From Casuarius casuarius (taxonomy: Eukaryota > Chordata > Aves > Casuariiformes > Casuariidae): a DNA stretch of 64,000 nucleotides. The stretch lies in the NCBI GenBank assembly GCA_003342895.1, contig PTFA01000024.1, positions 5,389,505-5,453,504 on the forward strand, in the 5' to 3' direction. The notes beneath the pieces are model-generated. The model made no database searches, was not told the origin of the DNA, and saw only the letters and a list, made by a program, of their open reading frames with translations. Both the position numbers and the translations under genes were made by a program. Shown piece after piece: positions 1 through 10,700 of the stretch. The stretch's first letter is position 1. Every line of letters starts with the position of its first letter.

Positions 1-375
1 ATGATATGGATTGATTGAGAAACACAGAGCCTGTTCAATGCTGTGTTCACACAGCCACTTTTTAGGGCAGAGCTGCAACTGAAGGCAGTGGTAATGATGG
101 TGAATACTGATGAGATAACATGTAGTTTCCTCCCAGCTGAATTTTGGGGTTGTCACTCTTAGGAACCCTACGTTTTCATTTAGTTAAACCCCAAGCTATA
201 TTCATACTGTAAATATCTTACTTTACTCCTCGTACAGTTTCTGGTGAAAAAGCAAGGCTACACTGTATGCTGCTCTAAGAAGTATAATAATATTCTGGAC
301 TGGGAATTACCTTTTTGTGATTTTCACCATGCATGCGGAGGAAGCTTGAGTATTCAGTAGCTGCACTTAAATTGT

Positions 376-397
376 CGCGCGCGCACACACACACACA
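376..397. repeat. (CG)n(CA)n microsatellite
   Basis: A 22-base perfect alternating pyrimidine-purine run consists of CG units that change to CA units. Such tracts favour left-handed Z-DNA. It is a likely polymorphic locus. Confidence 0.85.
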
Positions 398-1749
398 AAA
401 GAAATGTCTCTCCTCTTCCCTTTACGTTGCCTGAAACAAAGTTTTATAGAAAAACAAATCAGCACAGAAAGTATGTCTGTGAATCCATTTCGCTTTAATT
501 AACACTACGGTAGTTACAAATGCAAACAGGTTCCCAAGCACGCAGTTTGGCTGCCCTCCGCTCAGCGGATTCAAGTTTGACTCTTTGCTTTGTTCTAACA
601 GAACAAAGAAAGCAAAGAACAATGTGACCCTGACCCTTCTTTACCCCTTCACACACAAATGATCCCTTTTAATATTCAGACGAGCTGTGACATGAAGAGG
701 GCCCATGAGAACAAACACCTGTCATTTCTCTGGACAGCACTTTGACCAGACGTTGCCTATCTAGTTTTTAAACAACTTTTATATTCCTGTGGCTGTTTTG
801 TGAAGAAGATGCCAACACTTTCGTTCTCATGGTCCGTAGCTCAACGCGGACGCGCACAATGCACATTCCCTTCCCACCATACCACACAAATACACTCCAC
901 CTGCAACCTCACAGCAGTTTTCCTGCCCAGGGGACCAATGAGATGGCCTTAGAGACAGGGATAGTCCAGTATCTCAGCTGCAAACTTCCCTTGAGCGTGT
1001 TGGCATACGTGTGTTTGGACTGAGGGTATGAATCCACAGGCTCCCCGTGCATCTCGCCCTGTCCACAGCAAGAGCATGGCTGGACACAGGCGAGGAGAAG
1101 AGTGTTAGGAAGGTGTGGGGACTGTCTAGCCCTGACAGGTGGTGAGAGAATACCTTAGAGATGTGGGCCAGGGTGGCCTTTCAGTTTCTTCCATGTGCTT
1201 ATGTGCATAATGATAACTATGGGGACAGCGTTAGGGCTTGCTCTTGTGAGAGCTCTGGCAATGGCCCTGCAGATGCGTGTGGGCAGTACAAAGGGTTGAT
1301 TTCCCTTCCTTACATTGCAGCAGTTTTGCTTCTCCATCTGCTTCGGCAATGCTGAGAGTGAGGTGAAGGCAGCGCCTAAAACAGACAGTAGCAGGGTTTG
1401 GAAGCAATGTAGTCTGAATGAGACAGACTCCTCCACAGTTCTCATCCTCTTGGTGAGGACTAAGCAGGGCAGGGCAGCAGAAGCAGAGCAGGCTCCTGCC
1501 TGCCCATGAAAGCAGTGGTGAGTAGGCACTGAAGTATCTTTGAGATTTGTCAAGCAGTCTCAGCTCTGGATTTCTGCTAACCATTGTGGGAACACTCCCA
1601 GTGCTTGCTGAGAGCAGCAGCAAAAGAGCCAAACAAAGTGACTACGTCAAAACAGTTATTGGTGCTTAGTATGCTGTCAAAGGCTCAAGCTACAGAAAAG
1701 ATAGGCCAGCTCTTCAAGAAAATTCAAGAGTCGAATTCCCACAGAAACC

Positions 1750-1800
1750 AGTCATGTCATTGAGATCAATGGGAATTTGGTACTAAGCACTTACGAGCAG
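1750..1800 (+). repeat. Fragment of unclassified ancient repeat (CATTGA..CAATGGGA motif)
   Basis: GTCATTGAGATCAATGGGAA then TTTGGTACTAAGCACTTA resembles the common sauropsid repeat phrase CATTGACTTCAATGGGAGTT.. GTGCCTAAGCACTT. The CATTGA/TCAATG palindrome is retained. Confidence 0.4.
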
Positions 1801-4239
1801 CTGAGCACCAGTTAGCAGTCTTCCCAGCCACAATCTCAGTGTGACAATTTTTACTTTGTTTTTCTACTTGAAACAATGAATTTTTGACATTTTTCCCACT
1901 GCCTTGGTTCTCAACAAGAGGTGCAAACTTTTCCAGGTTAGGTAATGCAACAACCAAATTTTTATCGCATTGCATAAGCCAAGTTAAAGCTTTTCCTTTC
2001 AAGTAAACAAAGGCATTTTCAGAACATTTAGATGCAGCTCACCACTCACCCTGTCATCAGAACTGAGTTCTCGCCCACAATGTAGCAGTGGAAAAAGATT
2101 TCTTTCACAGCTTAAAGTGACAGCCTTATCCTCTTTCCCACTGCGAATAAGCAAGTCCCTGGCAGCCCGGGGCCTGGCTCGGGCTCTGTATTGAAGTGAG
2201 TTCTCCAGGCATATTGAAGGCAGGAGGAGAGCAAATATCCATCCAAGCACTGTACCTGGCTCTGCGCAGGAAATGTGGAGAGAAAGCTGTTTGCTCAGTG
2301 GTGGTAGGGACTGCTCTCAAGCCACTTGCCCTCATGCCGGACCCAAAACTCAAATATTTTATAATGTTTGACAATATTGCGTGACCCTGAGGAAAATCCA
2401 TATGTCTCTGGTGAGAGTTACTGCCCCTCTAACAAGGGTATTCCTACATTCGCATTTAAAAATCAGAATTTGAGATTTGTTAATACTTGTTGCTCCAATT
2501 AAGTTTTCACTAAAAAACTCATTCTCCAGAATATTTACTGCAAGTCATTATAAATGTGCTGCCAATTGTTTATAAATTAAAAAGGAGGGTAGCAGCTTTG
2601 GCAGTCTTTACCCCAGTTCTGGCTTTGGTTCGTATTTTCTGCTTCCAGGGAAATTAGAAGCTGCATAGGAGAGTGTTTATGTTCCAACCAAGTTTTCTAA
2701 GCCTCAGCACAGATATCAGTAACATTAAAGAGTTTTAAAACTGTGCATTATATTAGCATTGCCATGTAATTCACAGACCCATAAGGGGGGCAGTCAGTGG
2801 GACCCCTTTCTTCATGTTGCACGTCAGAGAGCTGGAAAATGGGTGGTACTGATGGCTGCATCTTCAAGGGCTGAGCTTCTGAAGCTGAGAGGATATGCGC
2901 ATCTTTGGTTATGCAGAGATGTGCAAAAACCCAGCTCCTTAGCTGGCTTCTGAAGTGATGCTTGAGCAGTGCACATTGCAAAGTGCAGTGTGTGACTGGC
3001 ATAGCTGTGTAAGAGACCAAATTAAAGTTAGGAGCTTCTGATTCTCATTATTCCTCACTTAAAAAAGATTTGGATAAGACTTTCTGTGAGCTTTGAACAG
3101 AGGTTGAGACTTGACACAGTTCTTTTGTTTGAAAGGAGATGGTCTTCTGAGCATTAAAAGGCAGGCATTGAGGAGCTTGGGGCTCAAAAGGTATCACAGA
3201 TACTCCTGGCCTGTGTTTTCAAATGTCCCCTAAAATACGGCTGAGTGACATCCAGCGTTCCTGGGGATAATGAGCAACAGATCCTGGGTGGTGGTAAGAG
3301 CAATATATACATTCCCTCAGAAATCTAAAGCATGTAAACAGACAGACAGAAATTGTCAGAGGGATGTGAGAAACTTGAAAATTAACAACAAATGCAGGGA
3401 GAGGAAGTCCAGAAGAAATGCACTGATGTTTTTCACAACCATGGAGGAGTTTAATCCACTGGTTTAAAAAACATATGGTACACTAAACATTAGATGGGTA
3501 ACAGCCTGAGAGATACTTGGCAGTGGCCCACGGAAATATAAACACAAAGCATTTTGTTTCATTGTGTTTCTTTTTCTTTAAATATTTACTTTCTGTGTTT
3601 TTCCAGGATACAGTTTTTCATCCCATATGCATAACAAGTTACCTTTCCAAGAACAGGCTCGGGAGGCATCACAGTGAGGGTCAACAGTTTTGAACCAGTG
3701 GCTCCTTGTTAGGATTTAGCCTCTTTCCTGAAGGAAAGATAGCCATAATTAATTGTTTTCCTTCCACACCCCCACCCCGCCAAAGAAAAGTCCCCAGATG
3801 TCACCACTAGATTTCATAGCTTTATTGGCAAAGACTGTCAAGATTGAGGACTGAATGGATCTGGAAAACAGCAGCTGCTTACTCCTCCCTTTTTACATGG
3901 GTTGGGACATCTAGAAAGCAGATAGGCTTAAACTCCATGGCTGTATGGAGTGGGAAAGTAGATACATATCCTGTTCTCACTTCACTGTAGTATTGCCCTT
4001 TGGGTCCTGGAGACAGCTCAAATGGTGCTCAGCCCTGTGAAACACATGGAAAGGGACTGGGAAACTGGAAGAGGCAAAAAAGTTACAGACACCTCTGCCA
4101 GCACATTCATTTCTGATTTGGGGCACACTGTAATTTGTAGGTCCTGCTGTGTGGATTTTCAGTTCTGGGCAGGAAGACCAGATGGATGTCTGTGTATGTG
4201 CAGGGAGAGAGTGCTGGATATGTCATGAAGCATGAGATA

Positions 4240-4281
4240 GGGGTGGGTGGGGTGAGGGGGGAGCTGGGGCGGGAGGATGGG
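4240..4281 (+). other. G-quadruplex-forming G-run
   Basis: Four G-tracts with loops of 1, 1 and 3 bases lie at 4240-4261 (GGGG-T-GGG-T-GGGG-TGA-GGGGGG), followed by GGGG, GGG and GGG tracts to 4281. This fits the intramolecular G-quadruplex rule well on the plus strand. No gene is adjacent. Confidence 0.7.
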
Positions 4282-7200
4282 TTAGGAGACCATGACAGGT
4301 GATAACACTACCGAGAAGGTCAGGAATCCACGTAAGGTCCCTCTTTGTAGTCCTGAGCCTCCGTAGCTTTTGTTACCCATTTGCTTTCCCAAAACGCTTC
4401 ACATGTGGTGGAATTCACCACTTGGCACATGACTGGCCACGACTGCTTTCCTCTTGGCTTCCCTGCCTCCCCCAAAATATCAGGCAGGAATCGGAGCATT
4501 TACTTTTCAGGATGTTCTCATATTGAGGCGGGTTGCCATGAGTCATAGTTAAGGCATAAGTCTGGGGCAGAGAAAGGGAAATTATTTTGCTGTGCTTTGC
4601 ATGTTTTTTTTTTTTTTTTTTTTTGTGACTAGTGCAGGGCTTCATTCTCCCTCTACACTAAGGAAGTGCCCTGTGGCTGCACTGATGTGCTTACCTTTTA
4701 GATTCCTCAGCAGAGACCCTGAGTGTGTGGCCTTGGAAAGAGGTATTTCTGACAGACCAACCAACCAGAAATGTCTGTTGGGGGCAGGGGGGTGAAAGAG
4801 GACTGCTGATAAGCTGCTTTTTGGTCAAAATTCAGCCAGCTTACAACCCTTGTATTTTCTTTGAGATTGGTCTGTGCTATATCCAGGACAGAACGATCAT
4901 GAGACACACCTGAGTCAGCTTGAGACAAGCTAGCTCTGATACTGCTGACGGTGTAACACAAGCAGCATCGTGGTCAGTGATGCCAGACCGCTTTAGCAGA
5001 AAACTACGGATGCCCTAGGCAAGGACCAGGTCTTTGCCTTTGTTCCCACAGACTTCCATGTAGCAATGTAAATGTATCTCTTAAGACCCTGGGCCTGCCA
5101 GCAAAAGCGTTAAATTCAAGACATGGTATGAATGTGAATGTAAGAGACATGACAGTTCTGAAGACTCCTTGTTAATGTAACAGAGAGAGGCAAGTCTGGA
5201 GTGAGTGTAGGAATGGGAAATGGTGAGACGAAGAACATTCATTTTGTCCACCAAATGATTCCCTACAGGTTGGCAAACTTTCTTTGGTTAAGCACATTCC
5301 TCTGCATGGCTAGCTGGCATTTTTCAGTGCAACACAAATTTCCTTTGTATACATATTTTCTTCTATATTTTACTTTTAGGGAGGTTCAGACAACATTTAA
5401 CAAATTTAGATATTACTCTGTTAGTTGAGCAAGAAAACACTGCTTGTGCCAAGACTGGAAAATAAGTGAATGACAAATAAACATAGGAGAAGTATATTTG
5501 TTAATATTTATTCCTGTATTCTTCATCCATCTCACATCTTGCAGAGGGGAAAAAAGTTAATTAAAAAAAAGGACTACAGAAAATATTTAACTCCGCAAGG
5601 GGGATTTCTTCTTCTCCGTTCTCTGCTTCATCTGTATCTCATAAAAGTGGCAAGATAATCTAGTCCTTTCTTCTATTAAATTTATAGACAATTGCAGAAG
5701 GCATAGTGAAAGTGGTTTAGCTGATGGAAAACTAAACACCGTAATGTTCAGACGCAGATGGAGGAAGCAGGAGGAAATATTCCTCAGCAACACCCATTGA
5801 ATACCCATTTAGCAGCACTTTACTGTCTTACCTCGATTTTATGACCATCTTCCTCTCAGATCCTTTCTTCATTTCCAAAGCATGTCTTCTTTCGTAACAA
5901 TTATTTATGGCAGGAGGAAAAAATATTCTAATACATTGCAATGTTTTGCTTTTAAAATTGCATTTGAGATAGTAAAACGTTTTGACACTGAATAAAACAT
6001 TTTTAATACAAACAATGATAAAGGAAAAGTGACTGTGTCTCTATTAGTGATATGTACCAATTATTTTGCTTCTGACCAGGATACTTACCATATTCCAAAT
6101 TTTAGGTATGCTGTAGGAATAGGTCTTATCATGGCTTAGGCTTTTTAGTTTACATTGTTACTGGCAATGTTCTCGAACTTTTTTATTTTAATATGTTTTT
6201 AAAAGCAGAAAAATAATTCTTGTGAGGGTTAACCATAAGTAGCCAAATGAATTCTCCAAAGGTCACCTCTTTCGCTGGTAACATCTAAGAGAATTAGGAG
6301 AATGGTTTGAAATATGAAAGAGACCTCATGTGTCTGGGACCTCAGCAAGGTCTAGGCAAATCTGGTGCTTGGTCCAGATGCATATCAGTGTCTGTCATTT
6401 GATCAGAGACATGGCAAACTGCCTGGTTCACGCCAGCCCTTCTTGGTGAGGGATTGTGCCAGTCCAGTCTCTGCTGAGTCCACATCACCACAGCTGGCAG
6501 GATTTGCTACCACCACAGCTGGACATCTCGGCAGTGTGGTGAGGGATTGACTACGCAGAGGCACAAGCAACTCTCTCATCTCTCAAGGTCAAGCCTTCAG
6601 AGCAGGGCCAGGCCATTTTGTGGCTGTGGGTCATTGGACTACCACCCAGATTCATAGGCTGATCATTTACTGAAACACCCGTTTGTAGCAGATAAACCCC
6701 TTGCTCTGTAGCCACTGCTAGAGACATACAAACAAGTTTAGCATTCAGTGTCTAGGCACATGATGCATCACCATGCTACCAAATGACAGTTATTTTCCTT
6801 TATCATACCATGCTCACCAAAATGATGCCAAATCTATATCCTGGTAAGATATGTAATGAAACAGTGTTGGAGAAGGCATTCAAAGCTAGGTTAAAATTTG
6901 GCCGTCGTTTGGGGAGGTACAGTGATGTGAATAAACGCTAAATTCTCTTTTCTTAAAAAGAAAAGTGTAAACTGTTTACTCAGAGCTTATTCTGAGCACA
7001 TCTCTACAGGACTGAGTCATTATTTATACATCTATGGATGTTGGAACTGTAAATCCAAACCAAAACCCAGTTTTATTCCGTGTGCAAATGATGCAACTTT
7101 TAGCACAAATTAAATGCTTTTTTTTCCCTTTGATTGTTGCTGGGATGTATTTGGGCCATATGTAGGGAGCCTAGTGCATCCTAAATATAAACCCTATGGG

Positions 7201-7489
7201 CACTGAAATGAGGAAGGATTGAAGAATGTGCCAATAAGTATGAGCAGACTAATCACTCTCAGAAGGACAAGGAATAGCAGAAAAGTTTACAGAACCAGCC
7301 TCATCTACTTTTTCCCATAATAAATTGAGTCAGTTCTCCCAGGCTGCCATCCACTTCTTCCATCCTTCTCCATGGGAAACTGTCTCTGGGAAATGGATTT
7401 CTCTTAAAGCAAGTTATAAAAGCCATCAAGAAAATCATTTCACTCTTAGCCATCATTCACTGGCAGTTGCTTTTCTCTGGGTAGCTCCT
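4282..7489. other. Non-coding stretch
   Basis: No gene is visible. It contains the poly(T) tract and, at 6440-6550, short repeated words: GGTGAGGGATTG at 6445-6456 and 6538-6549, and CACCACAGCTGG at 6486-6497 and 6511-6522. Nothing else stands out. Confidence 0.6.
4604..4624. repeat. Poly(T) tract
   Basis: Twenty-one consecutive T residues. No retrogene or SINE body is recognisable on the left side, where it would lie if this were the complement of a poly(A) tail. Confidence 0.9.
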
Positions 7490-7790
7490 GCAGCATTTGT
7501 AGATGCTGTTTGCATGCTGGTGTTGCCAAACCATCTGCATTCTGATACAGGCAGCTTGTGAATGTCAGACTAATTAGCCAAGGCTAATGTCTGGTTTCCT
7601 GTAGAGAGCTTTTGTGGAGTAATTACCTTCCTCGAGGTCAAACTGCTGTAATTACAGGTCTTTTACTAATCGAGATAAACAGCCTTTGAATTCTTGCAGT
7701 GACTCAGCCAATCACTCTAAGGAACTTTTATCTTGACCTACAACAATATAGGGTATTATGACAGGTGATAGCAGTGCTTTTTATTTATAT
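7490..7790. promoter_or_regulatory. Candidate enhancer: cluster of homeodomain-type palindromes
   Basis: Within 200 bases there are four palindromic or inverted sites. ATTAGCC-AA-GGCTAAT (7573-7588) and the 12-base perfect palindrome CTGTAATTACAG (7646-7657) are the longest. GTAATTAC (7619-7626) and CCTCGAGG (7630-7637) lie nearby, and a MEIS/TGIF-like TGACAGGTG is at about 7759. TAATTA cores are the classic homeodomain sequence. The density suggests a transcription-factor-bound element; conservation was not tested. Confidence 0.35.
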
Positions 7791-10700
7791 GAGATCTAAA
7801 CAATCACAGCTTTCACTAAAACCATATAAATTATTAACCTCTATTAAATGCTCTGCCTAAGAGCCAAGTCATTGTTAGGTGCTTTTTGGAGTAGACATTC
7901 ATATTTAAATAAACCAGAAAGTAGTTTTTTTCATAGAATTATATGAGACAGAGAAATAAGAGCAACTATTCTCCCTCTAATTTCTTACTTTTTGTCTGTT
8001 CTGATTCCTTTCTCTTAATTGTAACATTGAATTGTTCTTTTCAGCAGAGCATTGAGGCCTTCTTAAAATAATAGCCTTCCAAACAGCTTATTTCCCCTGC
8101 TTACATGTTTTCCTTCCTCTATGTTATCTTTCCTCCTTGCATCTTTACCTGACGCTCAGATATTTTGTGCTATTACAGGAACCTTGGCAAATGCTTCTCC
8201 ATCTAATTCCACTATTTCTAAGGCTGATTCTCTGCAAGATTTCCTCTTCAGACACTGTTATTTGCCACATTTCCCCTTCCACTTTCACTTCGGTGAATAA
8301 GAACTCTAATATAAAATCCCCTTTTATCAAAAGAAAAAAAATCACTTCTAATAATACCTAGGTCCTGGACTGATGAAGAAAGGGAAACTGAGTGGGGAAG
8401 GAAATTAATGGAGGCTTGACCCCCATCATCTTCTGTAGGCTTCAGCTCAGCTTTGGAGTGTATAACAAGTTTGGGTAACATATTTCACTTATATTAGTAA
8501 TTGCCACACTACGAGAAACACATGTAAGTTTAGTTTGGATTCCTGCCACAGATCAAAACCAATATTTGGGAATGGCCTTCATAGCAATCCAGTCTATCAG
8601 CCAACTGCCCTGCAAGGAAGAAAAGAATATCCACAATGCTGCTACCACTTAATTGATTTTTTGGATCTGATCATTAAAATTTGCACATTCCTGTATTGAT
8701 TTTTTGCAAGAGTAAAACATAATTAAAACATTACAGTAAATCAACAAATGCCTAAAGTACAGGATTATCAACTCTAGATTGGTAACTTATGACCAGACAA
8801 TATTCAATGTCATATTATGCCACAAGTAAGGACTGAAGTTAGCAGAAGTTCTGTAGTCATGTATGTAAAGTGACAAGAAACAGCACTTTTTAAAATTAAT
8901 TTTGCATACATGACACACAGTTTGAATCTACTGTTCTTGCTTCTGGTACCCTCGGTTTCATACTGGGTCCATGTGTAATCATGCTATGCTGACACTGTCC
9001 CATCTCCGCTGACATAATGACACCAGTAAGACATACAAGACCAGTAAGGGATAGATAAGCTCTTACTAATCAAGAAGCTACTCATTTACAACCCTTTTTT
9101 CAAACTGAGAACCAAAATCTGACTTTTCATTTACACGTTCATATATATGTATGTGTGTCTGTGTATGTGTATTTTTTATATATATACACACACATATATA
9201 GGAATATTTTTTTGTTCAATCTATTCCGCTTGACTCTTTGTTCAAGAGGAGCTATGGAAGGGTCATGGAACTCAACTCAAACACCCAAGCAATAGAAGTT
9301 ACCATTTGCCATGCTGGCATCAAACCAAGGCCTTCCTCTGGCCCCACCACAAGAAAGCTTGGTGAGCTCAAGGGATATATGAAGCAATGCTGAAAGGTGT
9401 CCTTGCAGTGCTAAGTTATTTTGGGTGGGATTTTATTTGACCAGCTAGAGAAGGTCTACAATGTGGGCATCTGTCTATGAGCTACTCACTCCAGCCTCTT
9501 TTTGTAGTCAATAGCTATCAAGTCATTGTGTAGTAGGCAATAATTCATTCCATTGAAGGTAGATTCTAAAATAGGTGTGATTTTCTACCAGGGTGCCTGT
9601 ATCTCTCCATCAGCTCTAAAAGAATTGTAGAGATTACACTGTCAACATATACAGGGCGGTAGTGGTGGTGGAAGAGAAAAATTCCCCCTCTTTGTGAGCC
9701 CTGCCCATCCCATATTTGCAACAACAAAAAAATCCTCTGTGCCTGTTTTTCGTAGCTTCCACGTTCAATGAGATACTGGGGACTTTCCTGCATTTACTCA
9801 CTGGCTCCACTGCAGTACTCTGGCACAGCACTGGAGCCTCACATTGGGGGCATATTATAATCACATCACTTTAAAGCTCCCTGAACTTGCCAGCACAGGC
9901 TCTGCGCCTTTTTAATGTACGTTGTTCAGCAGCAGCCATCCTGTTCCAGCCTTTCACAAGCTATGTCATGTGGTGACTCTTCTGCTCTCTTTCCCCTTCC
10001 TACCCCATATATGCTCTCAGTCACTGACATTATATTCAAAACAAAAGTATTCAAGAAATTAAAACCAGAAGGAAATCCTCAAGGCCAGGATTCAGAACCC
10101 AGCTGTAAACGAAACATCTAGTTGCCTTTATACCACTAAAGCAGTGTAATGGTAAATAACAGTTCTTATTTACAGGGTGATTCATGTGCCAGGGTAGGCT
10201 GGGGGCACATGCACAATAATCCAATTTGCGTAGGCTATAAAGTGCTAAAATCTTCCAGCCTTAGACACTCGCAGGAGTTAGAGCCCCTGGGACAAGTTAC
10301 TTGGGACTCTTAAAAAGGCAGGGATCCTAGGGAGCCGGCAAAGCAGAGGAAACAATGCTGCGGCATCCACGTTAGTGAGAAATGGGCTTGATTATGAAGA
10401 TCTGCCCAGAGCAAGATTTTTGCGCATGATAAATCTGAGTCATCCACAGCAGAAAACTTCTCTTGTCCTTTGGTGACCATGGTTAGTGCAATTGTAAGAG
10501 CAAAATTAATTCCAGCATTTTCCAGAGTAAAGGCAAATTCCCAGAGTATTTAGTCTGGAAACAGCCACAAAGCTCATACAGTGACTGAATATAGTCTTTG
10601 ATTTCTACCCGTCCGCCTGCTGGCAAAACCAAGAGCCCCACAAAATGTACCAAATGTACCAATGAATATCACACAGTATTTGGGATTTCTTCTTTTAATC

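Larger units (their letters stand above)
1..4239. other. Non-coding stretch
   Basis: I see no gene here. Overlapping frames of up to 133 codons occur on both strands at 1155-1632 but lack any recognisable domain, have no consistent start context, and shadow each other. Apart from the alternating CG/CA tract and one ancient repeat fragment, the sequence appears unique. Confidence 0.6.

Noticed and set aside
1155..1632. Overlapping frames of 132 and 133 codons on the minus strand with 64-codon frames on the plus strand
   Set aside because: No recognisable domain, no conserved motif, and mutual overlap on both strands; typical chance frames in locally GC-richer DNA.
4604..4624. Poly(T) as the complement of a retrogene poly(A) tail
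   Set aside because: No gene-like or SINE-like sequence lies to its left on the complementary strand and no target-site duplication is visible.
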